The translations under genes were made by a program, and so were the position numbers. Under the pieces are notes generated by a model that was given only the letters and a program-made list of their open reading frames with translations, was not told where the DNA came from and made no database searches. A stretch of DNA of 64,000 nt from Desulfovibrio ferrophilus (GTDB taxonomy: Bacteria > Desulfobacterota > Desulfovibrionia > Desulfovibrionales > Desulfovibrionaceae): positions 3,306,905 to 3,370,904 of the forward strand of contig NZ_AP017378.1 in assembly GCF_003966735.1 (NCBI RefSeq), given 5' to 3'. Shown piece after piece: positions 1-7,938 of this stretch (its first letter is position 1; each line of letters opens with the position of its first letter).

Positions 1-275
1 TGGTGCTGTTGACTCCGGTGTTCAGTCCTCTGGCCATGGCCGCAGGCATTGACCCGTTGCACTTCGGCATCGTCATGACCCTGAATATCACCATCGCGTT
101 GATTACGCCGCCCATGGGCGCATGCGTCTACATCGTTTCTTCGGTGGGCAGCGTGCCTCTGGAGAAGATGTTCAAACATATATGGCCGTTCGTCCTCGTG
201 GCGCTGGCCTGCCAACTGATGCTTATCTTCGTGCCGTCCATCTCGCTGTGGCTGCCACGCATGCTCGGTTATTAG
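1..275 (+). CDS. TRAP transporter large permease (DctM family), C-terminal fragment
   Basis: Only the last ~90 residues are inside the window; the gene enters from the left edge in frame 3. The visible part has the hydrophobic helices and the Gly/Pro-rich turn (LITPPMGACVYIVSS) typical of the last transmembrane segments of the DctM/SiaM large subunit of tripartite ATP-independent periplasmic transporters. Such permeases use an ion gradient to import organic acids captured by a periplasmic binding protein. The substrate cannot be told from this fragment. A peptidase gene follows after 10 bases, so the two are probably co-transcribed. Confidence 0.8.
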   Translation, partial: VLLTPVFSPLAMAAGIDPLHFGIVMTLNITIALITPPMGACVYIVSSVGSVPLEKMFKHIWPFVLVALACQLMLIFVPSISLWLPRMLGY

Positions 276-285
276 GGGCTGAATC

Positions 286-1086
286 ATGAATGAGACCATC
301 CATACCGACGGCAACCATTGCGCCGTCCTCTCCGTACAGGATGCGCCGCCGATCAAGGCGGTAGAGAAGCCCTCCTGGGATACCGTGTTCACCACATCCG
401 TGGCTGATTGTGGCGAGGCGCTTGTGCCGTTGTCATTGGCACCGGAGCGGTATCTCGTGCGCCCGGCCTATCACGCTGCGGGTATCCCCGGGGCATTGTC
501 CGAGTGTTATGCCCGTGACGGTGTCCGCAAGCGGCTGCTGATCGCACAGGATCTGTTGCCTTCAAACCTGCGCCTGATCATTCTGGATACCTGGCGAAGC
601 GTGGAGGTCCAGACGTCGCTGTTCACCCAATGCAAGGCGTCTCTCAAACGTGTGCATTCAGGGCTGGACGATGAGGCCCTGGAAAACATGACTTCTCGGT
701 TTGTGGCCCTGCCCAGTCTGGATGAACGGCGGCCTTCGCCGCACGTCACCGGTGGGGCTGTGGATTTGGCTTTGGCCACTACCGACGGGTCTCCTCTGTG
801 GTTCGGCGCAAGCTTTGATTATCCCGGTCCCGTGTCCTACACGCGTCATTTCGAGGAACTCCTGGAACAGGGAGAGACTCTGGATGTGCGCGAGAACGAA
901 GCCTTGCATAATCGCAGGTTGCTGCACCATGTCATGCTTCAGGCCGGATTCGTTAACTATCACGGCGAATGGTGGCATTACGAATATGGAACCCAGCGTT
1001 GGGCCTACATCAAGGGATTGGACGAGGCCAAGTACAGCGTGAGTAAACCGAACTTGAATCCATTCGAATCGTTTGCCCAAGCCTAA
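286..1086 (+). CDS. VanX-like D-alanyl-D-alanine dipeptidase (peptidase M15D)
   Basis: A 266-residue protein with both zinc-site signatures of the M15D family: SPHVTGGAVD (His153, Asp160) and GEWWHYE (catalytic Glu228, zinc ligand His231). These match the SxHxxGxAxD and ExWH motifs of VanX/DdpX. The family hydrolyses D-Ala-D-Ala, for cell-wall dipeptide recycling or, within van clusters, glycopeptide resistance. No vanH/vanA-like gene is visible, so a recycling or nutritional role is more likely. It starts 10 bases after a TRAP permease; uptake and hydrolysis of a dipeptide or related amide is a possible joint role, by inference. No signal peptide is evident, so it is probably cytoplasmic. 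The ribosome-binding site is weak. Confidence 0.82.
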   Translation: MNETIHTDGNHCAVLSVQDAPPIKAVEKPSWDTVFTTSVADCGEALVPLSLAPERYLVRPAYHAAGIPGALSECYARDGVRKRLLIAQDLLPSNLRLIILDTWRSVEVQTSLFTQCKASLKRVHSGLDDEALENMTSRFVALPSLDERRPSPHVTGGAVDLALATTDGSPLWFGASFDYPGPVSYTRHFEELLEQGETLDVRENEALHNRRLLHHVMLQAGFVNYHGEWWHYEYGTQRWAYIKGLDEAKYSVSKPNLNPFESFAQA

Positions 1087-1119
1087 GACCTGAGGCAGAC
1101 GGTGACAACGTCCTCTCTG

Positions 1120-1162
1120 TTCCCCCGTTCAAGGAGAAGTCTCTTTGGGCGGGGGAATTTTT
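1120..1162 (+). terminator. Rho-independent terminator after the dipeptidase gene
   Basis: Arms TTCCCCCG (1120-1127) and CGGGGGAA (1150-1157) enclose a second short pairing and are followed by five T residues. Confidence 0.7.
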
Positions 1163-1205
1163 ATGGAAAGAGGAGCAGGTGTGGAATCTGATGTTGCCTG
1201 GCGGC

Positions 1206-1505
1206 TTACAGCACTTGGCGCAAGGCCCAGACAAGACCGATGCCCACGCCCATGGATAGGGGCAGATTTCTGGTCTTGGCTGCCACAGCCAGTGTGCCCA
1301 ATGCGGCTAGGGCCTCGGCAGGGCCCTGGGTGAAGGCGGCCGGGGCGATGATGGAGATGAGCACTGCTCCCGGGATGGCGGACAGGAAGGCCTCGGCCCG
1401 GGGGGTGATGCGTATCCTGTTGGTAATGAACAGGCCCGCCGCACGGGTCAGATAGGTGACTGCGGCCATGGCCGCGATGGTCAGCATTGGGGTGGCATCA
1501 GTCAT
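1206..1505 (-). CDS. azlD: AzlD-family small subunit of branched-chain amino acid exporter
   Basis: A 99-residue, very hydrophobic protein with about four predicted membrane helices and the AzlD-type start (TYLTRAAGLFI, then PRAEAFLSAIPGAVL). AzlD acts with AzlC as a two-component exporter of branched-chain or related amino acids in the inner membrane. The start codon overlaps the end of azlC by eight bases, which suggests translational coupling. The pairing with AzlC makes the call firm although the protein itself is small. The substrate cannot be read from the sequence. Confidence 0.85.
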   Translation of the reverse strand: MTDATPMLTIAAMAAVTYLTRAAGLFITNRIRITPRAEAFLSAIPGAVLISIIAPAAFTQGPAEALAALGTLAVAAKTRNLPLSMGVGIGLVWALRQVL

Positions 1506-2199
1506 GGCGCAAGGCTCCTGTCAGCCCCCCAGCCAATCCGCCAGCAAGGATGTACCATTTGCCCGGCAGCAGCAGCGATCCGATAATTGCCACCACGGCC
1601 GCTGCGATCCAGATGGGCAGGTCGGATTTGCCCCGCCATAGTCCTGCCAGTAGCGCAATGAACGCGGCTGTGAAGGCGAAGTCCAAACCGTAGCGTGTCG
1701 GGTCGGGCACCATGGATCCGGCCAGCAGTCCCCCAAGCGAAGCCGAGAGCCAGGTGGCGAACAGCACCAGCCCGGAGCCGAGCATGAAGGCTCCACGGCG
1801 ATGACCATCTGCAAAATCCTTGATGGTCAATGCCCAACTCTCGTCCACCATGAAATACATGCTGCCATAGGCCTGAAGCGGCGATAGCCGCGAGAACCAT
1901 GGCTGTATGGCTGCGCCCATGAGCACATGGCGCAGATTGACAATGAAGGCCATGACGATGAGTGCCCCCACGGGCAGAGGATCGATCCACAGGTCCAGTG
2001 CCACGAACTGCGAGGCGCCGGCAAAGACCAGTGCACTCATGGCCGTGACCTCGCCGGGGGTCATGCCTGACTGGCCTGCCAGCATGCCGTAGACCAGCCC
2101 GTAGATCGCCACCCCCATGGCTACGGGCAGGGTCTTGATGGCTCCGGCGCGCAGGCCTTGCACATCAAAGGTCATGGGATGCTGGGGAGATGCATTCAC
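1498..2199 (-). CDS. azlC: AzlC-family large subunit of branched-chain amino acid exporter
   Basis: The body (LPVAMGVAIYGLVYGMLAGQ onward, then FAGASQFVALDLW and FMVDESWALT) is typical of AzlC permeases, with about seven or eight membrane helices. I place the start at GTG 2199 because an AGGA lies seven bases upstream, giving 233 residues, a normal AzlC length. ATG 2175 is the alternative but has no ribosome-binding site. The open frame extends further upstream without family similarity. It forms an operon with azlD, which it overlaps, and exports branched-chain amino acids in characterised relatives. Confidence 0.87.
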   Translation of the reverse strand: MNASPQHPMTFDVQGLRAGAIKTLPVAMGVAIYGLVYGMLAGQSGMTPGEVTAMSALVFAGASQFVALDLWIDPLPVGALIVMAFIVNLRHVLMGAAIQPWFSRLSPLQAYGSMYFMVDESWALTIKDFADGHRRGAFMLGSGLVLFATWLSASLGGLLAGSMVPDPTRYGLDFAFTAAFIALLAGLWRGKSDLPIWIAAAVVAIIGSLLLPGKWYILAGGLAGGLTGALRHD

Positions 2200-2270
2200 G
2201 GGGGAATCCTGTGGCCTGATGGTTCCGAGGGTGGTCGATGATAGAACATGAGTGCTGCCCGGGCAACAGC

Positions 2271-2306
2271 AAAAAGAAAACCCGCCGGGCGTAAGCCTCC
2301 GGCGGG
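2271..2306 (-). terminator. Rho-independent terminator of purU
   Basis: Perfect 8-bp arms CCCGCCGG (2281-2288) and CCGGCGGG (2299-2306). On the minus strand the hairpin is followed by TTTTCTTTTT. It lies 24 bases after the purU stop codon. Confidence 0.85.
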
Positions 2307-2330
2307 TATGAATGTTCTGTGGCTGTTGGG

Positions 2331-3197
2331 CTATTCGAAGACGATGGTCTTGTTGCCCGCCAGAATGATGCGGTCTTCCAAGTACCATTTCACGGCGTTG
2401 GCCAGGATGGTGCGTTCAAGGTCCTGTCCCAGGTCCTTCATCTTTTCAATGCTGTGGCGATGGGAGACTCGCGCCACGTCCTGTTCGATGATGGGCCCGG
2501 CATCCAGTTCCTCGATCACATAGTGAGCGGTGGCTCCGATGAGCTTGACGCCCTTTTCGTAGGCCTGACGATACGGGTCCGCTCCCACGAAGGCGGGCAG
2601 GAATGAGTGGTGGATATTGATGATCTGCTGCGGGAAATGGGAGACGAAGTCCCCGGATAGGATTTGCATGTAGCGGGCCAGCACCACCAGATCCACCTTG
2701 CCTTCCATGAGCTCCAGCATGGCTTGCTCGCTGGCCCCCTTGTCGCCCTTTTTGACCGGGATGTAGTGGAAGGGAATGCCGTAGGCCTCCACATCTTCCT
2801 TCAGGTCCGGGTGATTGCTGATGACCATGGCGATTTCGGTGTCCAGCTTGCCGCGTTTGTAGAGCCAGAGCAGTTCCTGCAGGCAGTGGTCGAATCTGGA
2901 GACCAGGATGGCCGTGCGCTTGATATTGGCACCGTAGCTGATGTGCCATTGCATTTCGAATTTGGGGGCGATGACTTCGGCGAAGGCCTTTTCCAGGGCT
3001 GGGGCCGAGATGTCCATGTGTGGGGTCTGGAATTCCAGGCGCATGAAGAAATTTCCGCCTTCAGCGTCTGTGGAATACTGGTCCAGAGTGGTGATGTTTA
3101 CCCCGTGGGAATAAAGAAAATTGGTCACCGAGGCCACAATGCCGGGTTTGTCCGGGCAGGTGATCAGCAGCCGGGCGATGTTCTTGAGATGATCCAT
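2331..3197 (-). CDS. purU: formyltetrahydrofolate deformylase PurU
   Basis: PurU hydrolyses 10-formyltetrahydrofolate to formate and tetrahydrofolate, balancing one-carbon pools and supplying formate. The 288-residue product has an N-terminal ACT-like domain (about residues 6-80, RLLITCPDKPGIVASVT) and a formyltransferase-fold domain (about 95-275) with the conserved NIHHSFLPAF segment (His near 196) and catalytic Asp near 232 in EELDAGPIIEQ. I chose ATG 3197 over an upstream in-frame codon because the protein then begins at the ACT domain and the start lies four bases after the stop of the preceding gene, suggesting translational coupling. Confidence 0.93.
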   Translation of the reverse strand: MDHLKNIARLLITCPDKPGIVASVTNFLYSHGVNITTLDQYSTDAEGGNFFMRLEFQTPHMDISAPALEKAFAEVIAPKFEMQWHISYGANIKRTAILVSRFDHCLQELLWLYKRGKLDTEIAMVISNHPDLKEDVEAYGIPFHYIPVKKGDKGASEQAMLELMEGKVDLVVLARYMQILSGDFVSHFPQQIINIHHSFLPAFVGADPYRQAYEKGVKLIGATAHYVIEELDAGPIIEQDVARVSHRHSIEKMKDLGQDLERTILANAVKWYLEDRIILAGNKTIVFE

Positions 3198-3201
3198 GTG
3201 T

Positions 3202-3681
3202 TTAGCCGTTCCATCCGTGTTTTGCGCCGCGCATGGATTCAATGTCCAGGCGAATGACGGCGGTCTTGGCCAGGGCCTTTTCCAGAAAGTCCCCGTCCTT
3301 GAAGGTGGTGTCCGAATAATGGGCCATGATGATTTTCAGGCCCGCCAGTTTCTCCTCCGCGTTTTCCAGAAAGGCTGCTGTACCGTAGCCCACGATGCTG
3401 CGGAAACGCATGGTAAAGCCACAGGGAGCGTCGGCCTCGATCAATGCCACATCCGTTTCCATCTCAAAGCAGACTCTGGGGTTGGCGCGCAGCATGTCGG
3501 CCTTTTTCCCCTTTTGCGACGAGTGCAGATACAGACAACCCTCGCCGATGCCGTAGTTCATGGGCACCACATAGGGTTCGTTATCCGCGCACAGGCCAAG
3601 ACGCAGGATCTTGGACCGTTCGAGCACATATTGCAGTTCTTCCTGGTCTGTGATTTCACGATTTGGCTTGCGATCGATCAT
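3202..3681 (-). CDS. Pyridoxamine 5'-phosphate oxidase-related FMN-binding split-barrel protein (NimA-like)
   Basis: A 159-residue protein resembling the NimA / pyridoxamine-phosphate-oxidase-like split-barrel group: a start of the form RxIxDxEELQYVLERSKI, then LGLCADNEPYVVPMNYG and YLHSSQKGKKADML. Relatives bind FMN or haem and include nitroimidazole reductases and many uncharacterised flavoproteins. AAGGAGG seven bases before ATG 3681 is a strong ribosome-binding site. It is the first gene of a unit with purU, but no functional link is obvious. The exact activity is unknown. Confidence 0.75.
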   Translation of the reverse strand: MIDRKPNREITDQEELQYVLERSKILRLGLCADNEPYVVPMNYGIGEGCLYLHSSQKGKKADMLRANPRVCFEMETDVALIEADAPCGFTMRFRSIVGYGTAAFLENAEEKLAGLKIIMAHYSDTTFKDGDFLEKALAKTAVIRLDIESMRGAKHGWNG

Positions 3682-3749
3682 GGTGCGCTCCTCCTTGTCG
3701 GCGATACCGTAAGGGGTTTGTATTCCAACTGCGCAGCGGCGGCAAGCGG

Positions 3750-3767
3750 CTCATGAGGCCTCATGAG
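3750..3767. promoter_or_regulatory. 18-bp perfect palindrome upstream of the split-barrel gene
   Basis: CTCATGAGGCCTCATGAG is a perfect palindrome about 70 bases upstream of the split-barrel gene (minus strand, start 3681) and just downstream of the glycosyltransferase stop at 3792. It could be an operator or part of a transcript-end hairpin. It has no T tract. Confidence 0.35.
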
Positions 3768-3791
3768 GCGGAGCAGGCGCGTTTGGCGATG

Positions 3792-4460
3792 TCAGCCGTT
3801 GTCGAGGAGTCGGTTCGCGAGGGTGAGTGTCCTGTGTGGTCCGCCTGCGGTGTGGCGGCGAGTGAGCTCCAGAACATCATCTGCGGTATCTAGGTCGGCC
3901 AATTCCGGCAGCAGGTGCACGGATTGTCCCACGCCCTCGAGGGCGGCCACTGTTGCGGCCAGGACCTGCGGAGTGCTCCACGGAATGGACTCAAAGGCCT
4001 CAGGGCGGAAGCTGCGGCGCGAAAATCCGATCAGGGTGTAGCCCCCATCATCACTGGGGGCGAGCGTGGCTCCAACCGTATTCAGAGCGGCAAAAGCCTC
4101 GTGCAGGAGTTTGGGGCTGATTTCGGGCAGGTCGCTGCCCACCAGCACCAGTTGCTCGGCTCCCTTGGAAAAAGCGGATTCAAAGGCGTGACGCATGCGT
4201 TGCCCCAGGTCGTCGCCTTCCTGCAATTGAAAGGAATGTTCACGTCCAAGCCAGTCCCGGTAGGCATCCAGCGGGGCGATGGGGCTGTGGCACAAGGTGA
4301 TGGGGATATCGGTATCGGCTACGGCCTCCAACTGGTCGTGGACCATGGCGTCGTAGAGTTGCACGGCGACATCATCGCCCCATTGGGCGGCGATACGAGT
4401 TTTGACCAGTCCGGGCAGGGGAAGCTTGACGAGTATGAGCAGGCGTTTTCGGGGCATCAT
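3792..4460 (-). CDS. DUF2064 / TIGR04282-type glycosyltransferase
   Basis: A 222-residue protein of the DUF2064 group, a GT-A-like nucleotidyl/glycosyl transferase fold. Visible marks are the start LLILVKLPLPGLVKTRIA, the VLVGSDLPEI strand and LAPSDDGGYTLIG. NCBI names this group after arsenosugar biosynthesis, but most members have no proven activity. It starts at ATG 4460 within ATGATG, overlapping the stop of the upstream GT2 gene, so the two are translationally coupled. The pairing of this family with a TIGR04283-type GT2 is a recurring arrangement. The substrate is unknown. Confidence 0.75.
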   Translation of the reverse strand: MMPRKRLLILVKLPLPGLVKTRIAAQWGDDVAVQLYDAMVHDQLEAVADTDIPITLCHSPIAPLDAYRDWLGREHSFQLQEGDDLGQRMRHAFESAFSKGAEQLVLVGSDLPEISPKLLHEAFAALNTVGATLAPSDDGGYTLIGFSRRSFRPEAFESIPWSTPQVLAATVAALEGVGQSVHLLPELADLDTADDVLELTRRHTAGGPHRTLTLANRLLDNG

Positions 4461-5155
4461 TGTTTTCCAAAGCGATAGAAGTGAGCCAGGCGCTCGGGGG
4501 AAACCCCGAAATGATACAGCGTGCGGATTGCGAGATTGCGGGCCGTGCAGCGGATGGTTCCCTCCTGCTGCCAACGGCGGTGCGAGGTGGTGACGGCTTC
4601 GGAGAGCAGGGCGATGTGATCCCCCCGCCTGTGAATGCGCTCCATGAGCTCAATATCTTCCATCAACGGAATTTCTGCATATCCCCCGCGTCGTAGAAAA
4701 TAGCTGCGCCGGAAAAACTGGGCCTGATCGCCATAGGGTACACGCGTCAGCCAGGTGCGTGCGTTGGCTGCGGCTGCGATGAATTTGAGCCCGGTTCCGG
4801 CCTTTTGGGAAAAACCCAGAGAGAAGGCCCCGGCCACGGCCTTGTGGGCCAGGGATTCATCCACCAGATGCAGGGCGCGTTCGGGCAGGCGGGTGTCTGC
4901 GTGCAGGAACAGCAGGATGTCCCCTCTGGTGCGCATGGCACCATAATTCATCTGTCTGGCCCGCCCTGCAGGGGAGGACAGGGGGATCGCATCTGCCGTG
5001 AGTGCCGCGAGGGTGTCGGCCTCGGGGGCCCCGTCCACCACCAGAACTTCCAGTGGTCCCGGTGTCGGCAGGTCACGCACTTGCTGGACCAGGGCGTTGA
5101 TGCCCTGGGCCTCGTGCAGCACGGGAATGATTATGGAAATAAGAGGATGATCCAT
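4457..5155 (-). CDS. Family 2 glycosyltransferase (TIGR04283 type)
   Basis: A 232-residue GT2 protein starting SIIIPVLHEAQGINALVQQ, with a nucleotide-sugar binding region (EVLVVDGAPEAD), the LLFLHADTRLP metal-binding DxD-like strand and the acceptor-side PLMEDIELMERI. The start is ATG 5155, directly at the family's conserved beginning; the open frame extends 80 residues upstream without similarity. It is coupled to the DUF2064 gene by a four-base overlap. Such pairs are found in many bacteria and are annotated from an arsenosugar context. No SAM methyltransferase or arsenic gene adjoins them here, so the product remains unknown. Confidence 0.78.
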   Translation of the reverse strand: MDHPLISIIIPVLHEAQGINALVQQVRDLPTPGPLEVLVVDGAPEADTLAALTADAIPLSSPAGRARQMNYGAMRTRGDILLFLHADTRLPERALHLVDESLAHKAVAGAFSLGFSQKAGTGLKFIAAAANARTWLTRVPYGDQAQFFRRSYFLRRGGYAEIPLMEDIELMERIHRRGDHIALLSEAVTTSHRRWQQEGTIRCTARNLAIRTLYHFGVSPERLAHFYRFGKQ

Positions 5156-5282
5156 GGGCCGGACTGTAGCGCGCTGAGGCCAGGATGTGAAGGCCGTGGC
5201 CGCTGAAAGAACAGGCCTGGAGATTTTGCTCCGACCCCTTTGTCCGATTTGTGGGGAATGAAAACGGGCTGGTGGGAAGTTT

Positions 5283-5313
5283 GGGGAGGAGTTCCACAAG
5301 CGGACTCCTCCCC
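5283..5313 (-). terminator. Stable hairpin after cobT, probable terminator
   Basis: Perfect 10-bp arms GGGGAGGAGT (5283-5292) and ACTCCTCCCC (5304-5313), 12 bases past the cobT stop. A proper T tract is missing on the minus strand, so it may be a transcript-end stabiliser instead. Confidence 0.5.
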
Positions 5314-5325
5314 AAGAAAAAGCTG

Positions 5326-6408
5326 TTAGTTGCTGCCTGCGTCGACACCGGCCTGGGAGAAGGTCGCCATGTCGTTGTAGATGTTGGCAGCGCAACGCAG
5401 CAGGTACAGGGCAATGGCCGCTCCGGTACCTTCGCCCAGGCGCAGTCCCAGGTCCAGCATGGGCCGGGCCTGCATGGCCTGTACGGCCTTGACGTGGCCG
5501 GGTTCGGCCGAGGCGTGGCTGAAGAAGGCGTAGTCGCTTACCGTGGGGCAGAGTTTCCAGGCGGCGGCAAAGGCAGCGGTGGAGATGAAGCCGTCCACGA
5601 CCACGGCCAACCGGTTCTTGGCGGCGCCGATGATCAGGCCTGCCAGGGTGGCAATTTCATATCCACCCAGGGCAGTCAGGATGCGCAGGGGGTCCTGGCT
5701 GTCGATGGCCTCGGCGTTGACTTCCAGGGCCTTCCTGATGATCTCGCGTTTGGCGCTCACACCCTCGGCGGGTAGGCCTGTGCCGGGCCCGGTCATCTCG
5801 GCTGGGGATATATCGAAATAGGCGCAATACAGAGCCGTGGACGGGGTGGTGTTGGCAATGCCCATCTCACCGGTGCCCAGAGCGCGCAGACCCTCGGCAG
5901 CGGCCTTGTCGGCCAGTTCGATGCCGTTCAACAGTGCTTGCAGGCACTGCTCTTCCGTCATGGCCGGACCTTCTGCAATGTTCTCGGTGCCTTCGGCCAC
6001 CTTCATCTGGATCAGCCCGGGGTGCTCGTCATAGGGGCCACCGGCGCTGCCTGCGTCCACGACCTTGACGTCGATGTTGCCGGTCTTGGCCAGGACGTTG
6101 ATGCCCGCGCCTCCGGTCAGGAAATTGGCCACCATCTGGCGGGTGACTTCCTGCGGAAACAGGCTGACCCCGGTCTTGGCCACGCCATGGTCTCCGGCAA
6201 TGGTATAGATGCGGGCCGGATCAATGCCGGGAGCGCCACCCTCGGCAATCAGGGTCAGCCTGGCAGCGTAGTCTTCCAGCAGTCCGAGGCTGCCTTTGGG
6301 CTTGGTCAGGTCGTCCAGGTGGGCGCGGGCGGCAGGTTCCAGCGTGGCGTCGAGGGGGGTGATGGCATTGATGGCCTGATCCAGGCGGTTGCGCAGTTTG
6401 GTGCTCAT
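5326..6408 (-). CDS. cobT: nicotinate-nucleotide--dimethylbenzimidazole phosphoribosyltransferase CobT
   Basis: CobT activates the lower-ligand base of cobalamin (dimethylbenzimidazole or another base) by transferring phosphoribosyl from nicotinate mononucleotide, in the nucleotide-loop assembly branch of corrinoid synthesis. The 360-residue protein carries the family signatures KPKGSLGLLEDYAARL near the start, IYTIAGDHGVAKTGVS, GEMGIANTTPSTAL, and LGEGTGAAIALYLL near the end, whose Glu corresponds to the proposed catalytic base. Full family length is present. It stands alone here but fits a corrinoid-dependent anaerobe that also carries siroheme genes in this window. Confidence 0.95.
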   Translation of the reverse strand: MSTKLRNRLDQAINAITPLDATLEPAARAHLDDLTKPKGSLGLLEDYAARLTLIAEGGAPGIDPARIYTIAGDHGVAKTGVSLFPQEVTRQMVANFLTGGAGINVLAKTGNIDVKVVDAGSAGGPYDEHPGLIQMKVAEGTENIAEGPAMTEEQCLQALLNGIELADKAAAEGLRALGTGEMGIANTTPSTALYCAYFDISPAEMTGPGTGLPAEGVSAKREIIRKALEVNAEAIDSQDPLRILTALGGYEIATLAGLIIGAAKNRLAVVVDGFISTAAFAAAWKLCPTVSDYAFFSHASAEPGHVKAVQAMQARPMLDLGLRLGEGTGAAIALYLLRCAANIYNDMATFSQAGVDAGSN

Positions 6409-6482
6409 GGTGTTCTTCCTGTGGAGTCGATTTGAGTCGCGGTGTTATTCTTGAAGGTGAAGTCGCTCTTTACTCGTCCCGA

Positions 6483-6536
6483 GGCGGTCTTGGCAAGACC
6501 GCCAGTCATTGACAGCGGCCCGGGAATGAATATTTT
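6483..6536 (+). promoter_or_regulatory. Promoter and adjacent inverted repeat upstream of hsp20
   Basis: TTGACA (6509-6514), a 16-base spacer and TATTTT (6531-6536) form a plausible sigma-70-type promoter about 54 bases before the hsp20 start. Immediately upstream is a perfect inverted repeat, GGCGGTCTT (6483-6491) and AAGACCGCC (6495-6503), a candidate operator or a terminator-like hairpin. I do not see a convincing sigma-32 promoter. Confidence 0.5.
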
Positions 6537-6589
6537 GAGCTCTATCAGCGGCAGTGATGAAGGCAATATCAAATCGGAGGCGGCCCGAC

Positions 6590-7033
6590 ATGGCCAAGTA
6601 CGACGACAACCCATGGATACGGCTTGAAGAACTTGCTCAGGGCACGGGCAGGATTGCTGAGGGCCTGTCGGGCGGAGTGGATTCCCATGGCAGGATGCAA
6701 CTTCGGCAGCCCGTAGCCAATGTGCTGGAGACTGCCGATGGTTTTGTCATCGAGGTGGAGTTGCCCGGGGTTCGCCAGGAAGATGTGACCGTGGAGCTGA
6801 CCGGCAACAAGCTGGCTGTCATCGGCGAGGTGCATCTGGAAAAGGATGTTGATGGTGGCGTCTTCCATATCATGGAGCGAAGCAATGGCCCGTTCGGCAG
6901 GCGTTTTGTGCTGCCTCAGGGTCTGGATGGCGACCATGTGAACGCCGTGTTCGCCCATGGCCTGCTGACCCTTACCGTGCCCAAGAAGATCAAGGATATG
7001 AAGAAAACAATCAGGATCGAGATTTCCGAATAG
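6590..7033 (+). CDS. Hsp20 / alpha-crystallin family small heat-shock protein
   Basis: A 147-residue protein with an alpha-crystallin domain (about residues 45-145): PVANVLETADGFVIEVELPG at its start and AVFAHGLLTLTVPKK, the conserved GxLTxxxP-type end. Small heat-shock proteins hold unfolding proteins in solution without ATP. ATG 6590 is preferred over 6554 because GGAGG lies nine bases upstream. It is followed by htpX and an HtrA protease, forming a protein-quality-control cluster, probably stress-induced. Confidence 0.9.
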   Translation: MAKYDDNPWIRLEELAQGTGRIAEGLSGGVDSHGRMQLRQPVANVLETADGFVIEVELPGVRQEDVTVELTGNKLAVIGEVHLEKDVDGGVFHIMERSNGPFGRRFVLPQGLDGDHVNAVFAHGLLTLTVPKKIKDMKKTIRIEISE

Positions 7034-7087
7034 GCGTGATCTTTAGCGCCGCTTTTTTGAACACACACTCCAAGGAGTTATTCGACG

Positions 7088-7936
7088 ATGACGAGCCAGT
7101 TGAAAACAGCCCTGTTGCTGAGTCTGCTGACAGGGTTGCTCATACTTATCGGCGGCGCCATGGGTGGCCGCGGGGGGCTGGTGATCGCCTTTATTCTGGC
7201 CATGGTCATGAATGTGGGCAGTTACTGGTATTCCGACAAGGTTGTGCTCTCCATGTACAAGGCCCGGTTGCTGGGCCCTGGAGACGCACCCGGGCTGCAC
7301 GCCATGGTTCAGGAATTGTCCGCCAATGCAGGCATCCCCATGCCACGCATTGCGCTGATTCCCCAGCAGGCCCCCAATGCCTTTGCCACCGGACGCAACC
7401 CGGAGAATGCGGTGGTTGCCGTAACCGAGGGCATCATGCGCCTATTGACCCCCGAAGAACTCAAAGGGGTGCTGGCCCATGAAATCGGGCACATCGCCAA
7501 CCGCGATATCCTGATTCAGAGTGTGGCCGGAGTGCTGGCCGGTGTGATCATGTACGTGGCGTCCATGATCAAGTGGGCGGCCCTGTTCGGCATGGGTGGC
7601 AATAGCGATGATGAGGGCGGCAATCCCATTGCTGCGCTTGCCTTGGCCTTTATCGCGCCCGTGGCGGCCATGCTGATCCAGATGGCCATTTCCCGCTCCC
7701 GCGAATATCTGGCCGATGCATCGGGGGCGCGTTACAGCGGCACCCCGAGCCAGTTGGCCTCGGCCTTGAACAAGATTTCAAACTACGCCCAGCAGGCCCC
7801 CATGCAGGGTGGGAATGAAGCCACGGCGCACATGTTCATTATCAATCCCTTCATGGGCGGCGCAGCCAAATGGTTCAGCACCCACCCCCCGGTGGAGGAG
7901 CGTGTCCGTCGGTTGATGGAAATGGAGCGCCGCTAG
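7088..7936 (+). CDS. htpX: Zinc metalloprotease HtpX (M48B)
   Basis: HtpX is an inner-membrane zinc protease that degrades misfolded membrane proteins. The 282-residue product has two N-terminal membrane helices (about 7-24 and 30-48), the HEIGH zinc motif (His131, Glu132, His135), a third ligand Glu206 in SREYLADASGAR, and a further hydrophobic pair between them (about 143-200). AAGGAG precedes the start by ten bases. The htrA-like gene begins two bases after its stop, so the two are tightly coupled. Confidence 0.95.
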   Translation: MTSQLKTALLLSLLTGLLILIGGAMGGRGGLVIAFILAMVMNVGSYWYSDKVVLSMYKARLLGPGDAPGLHAMVQELSANAGIPMPRIALIPQQAPNAFATGRNPENAVVAVTEGIMRLLTPEELKGVLAHEIGHIANRDILIQSVAGVLAGVIMYVASMIKWAALFGMGGNSDDEGGNPIAALALAFIAPVAAMLIQMAISRSREYLADASGARYSGTPSQLASALNKISNYAQQAPMQGGNEATAHMFIINPFMGGAAKWFSTHPPVEERVRRLMEMERR

Positions 7937-7938
7937 TC

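Noticed and set aside
6440-6480. A CTTGAA sequence as a sigma-32 -35 for hsp20
   Set aside because: No matching CCCCAT-type -10 is found at the right spacing.
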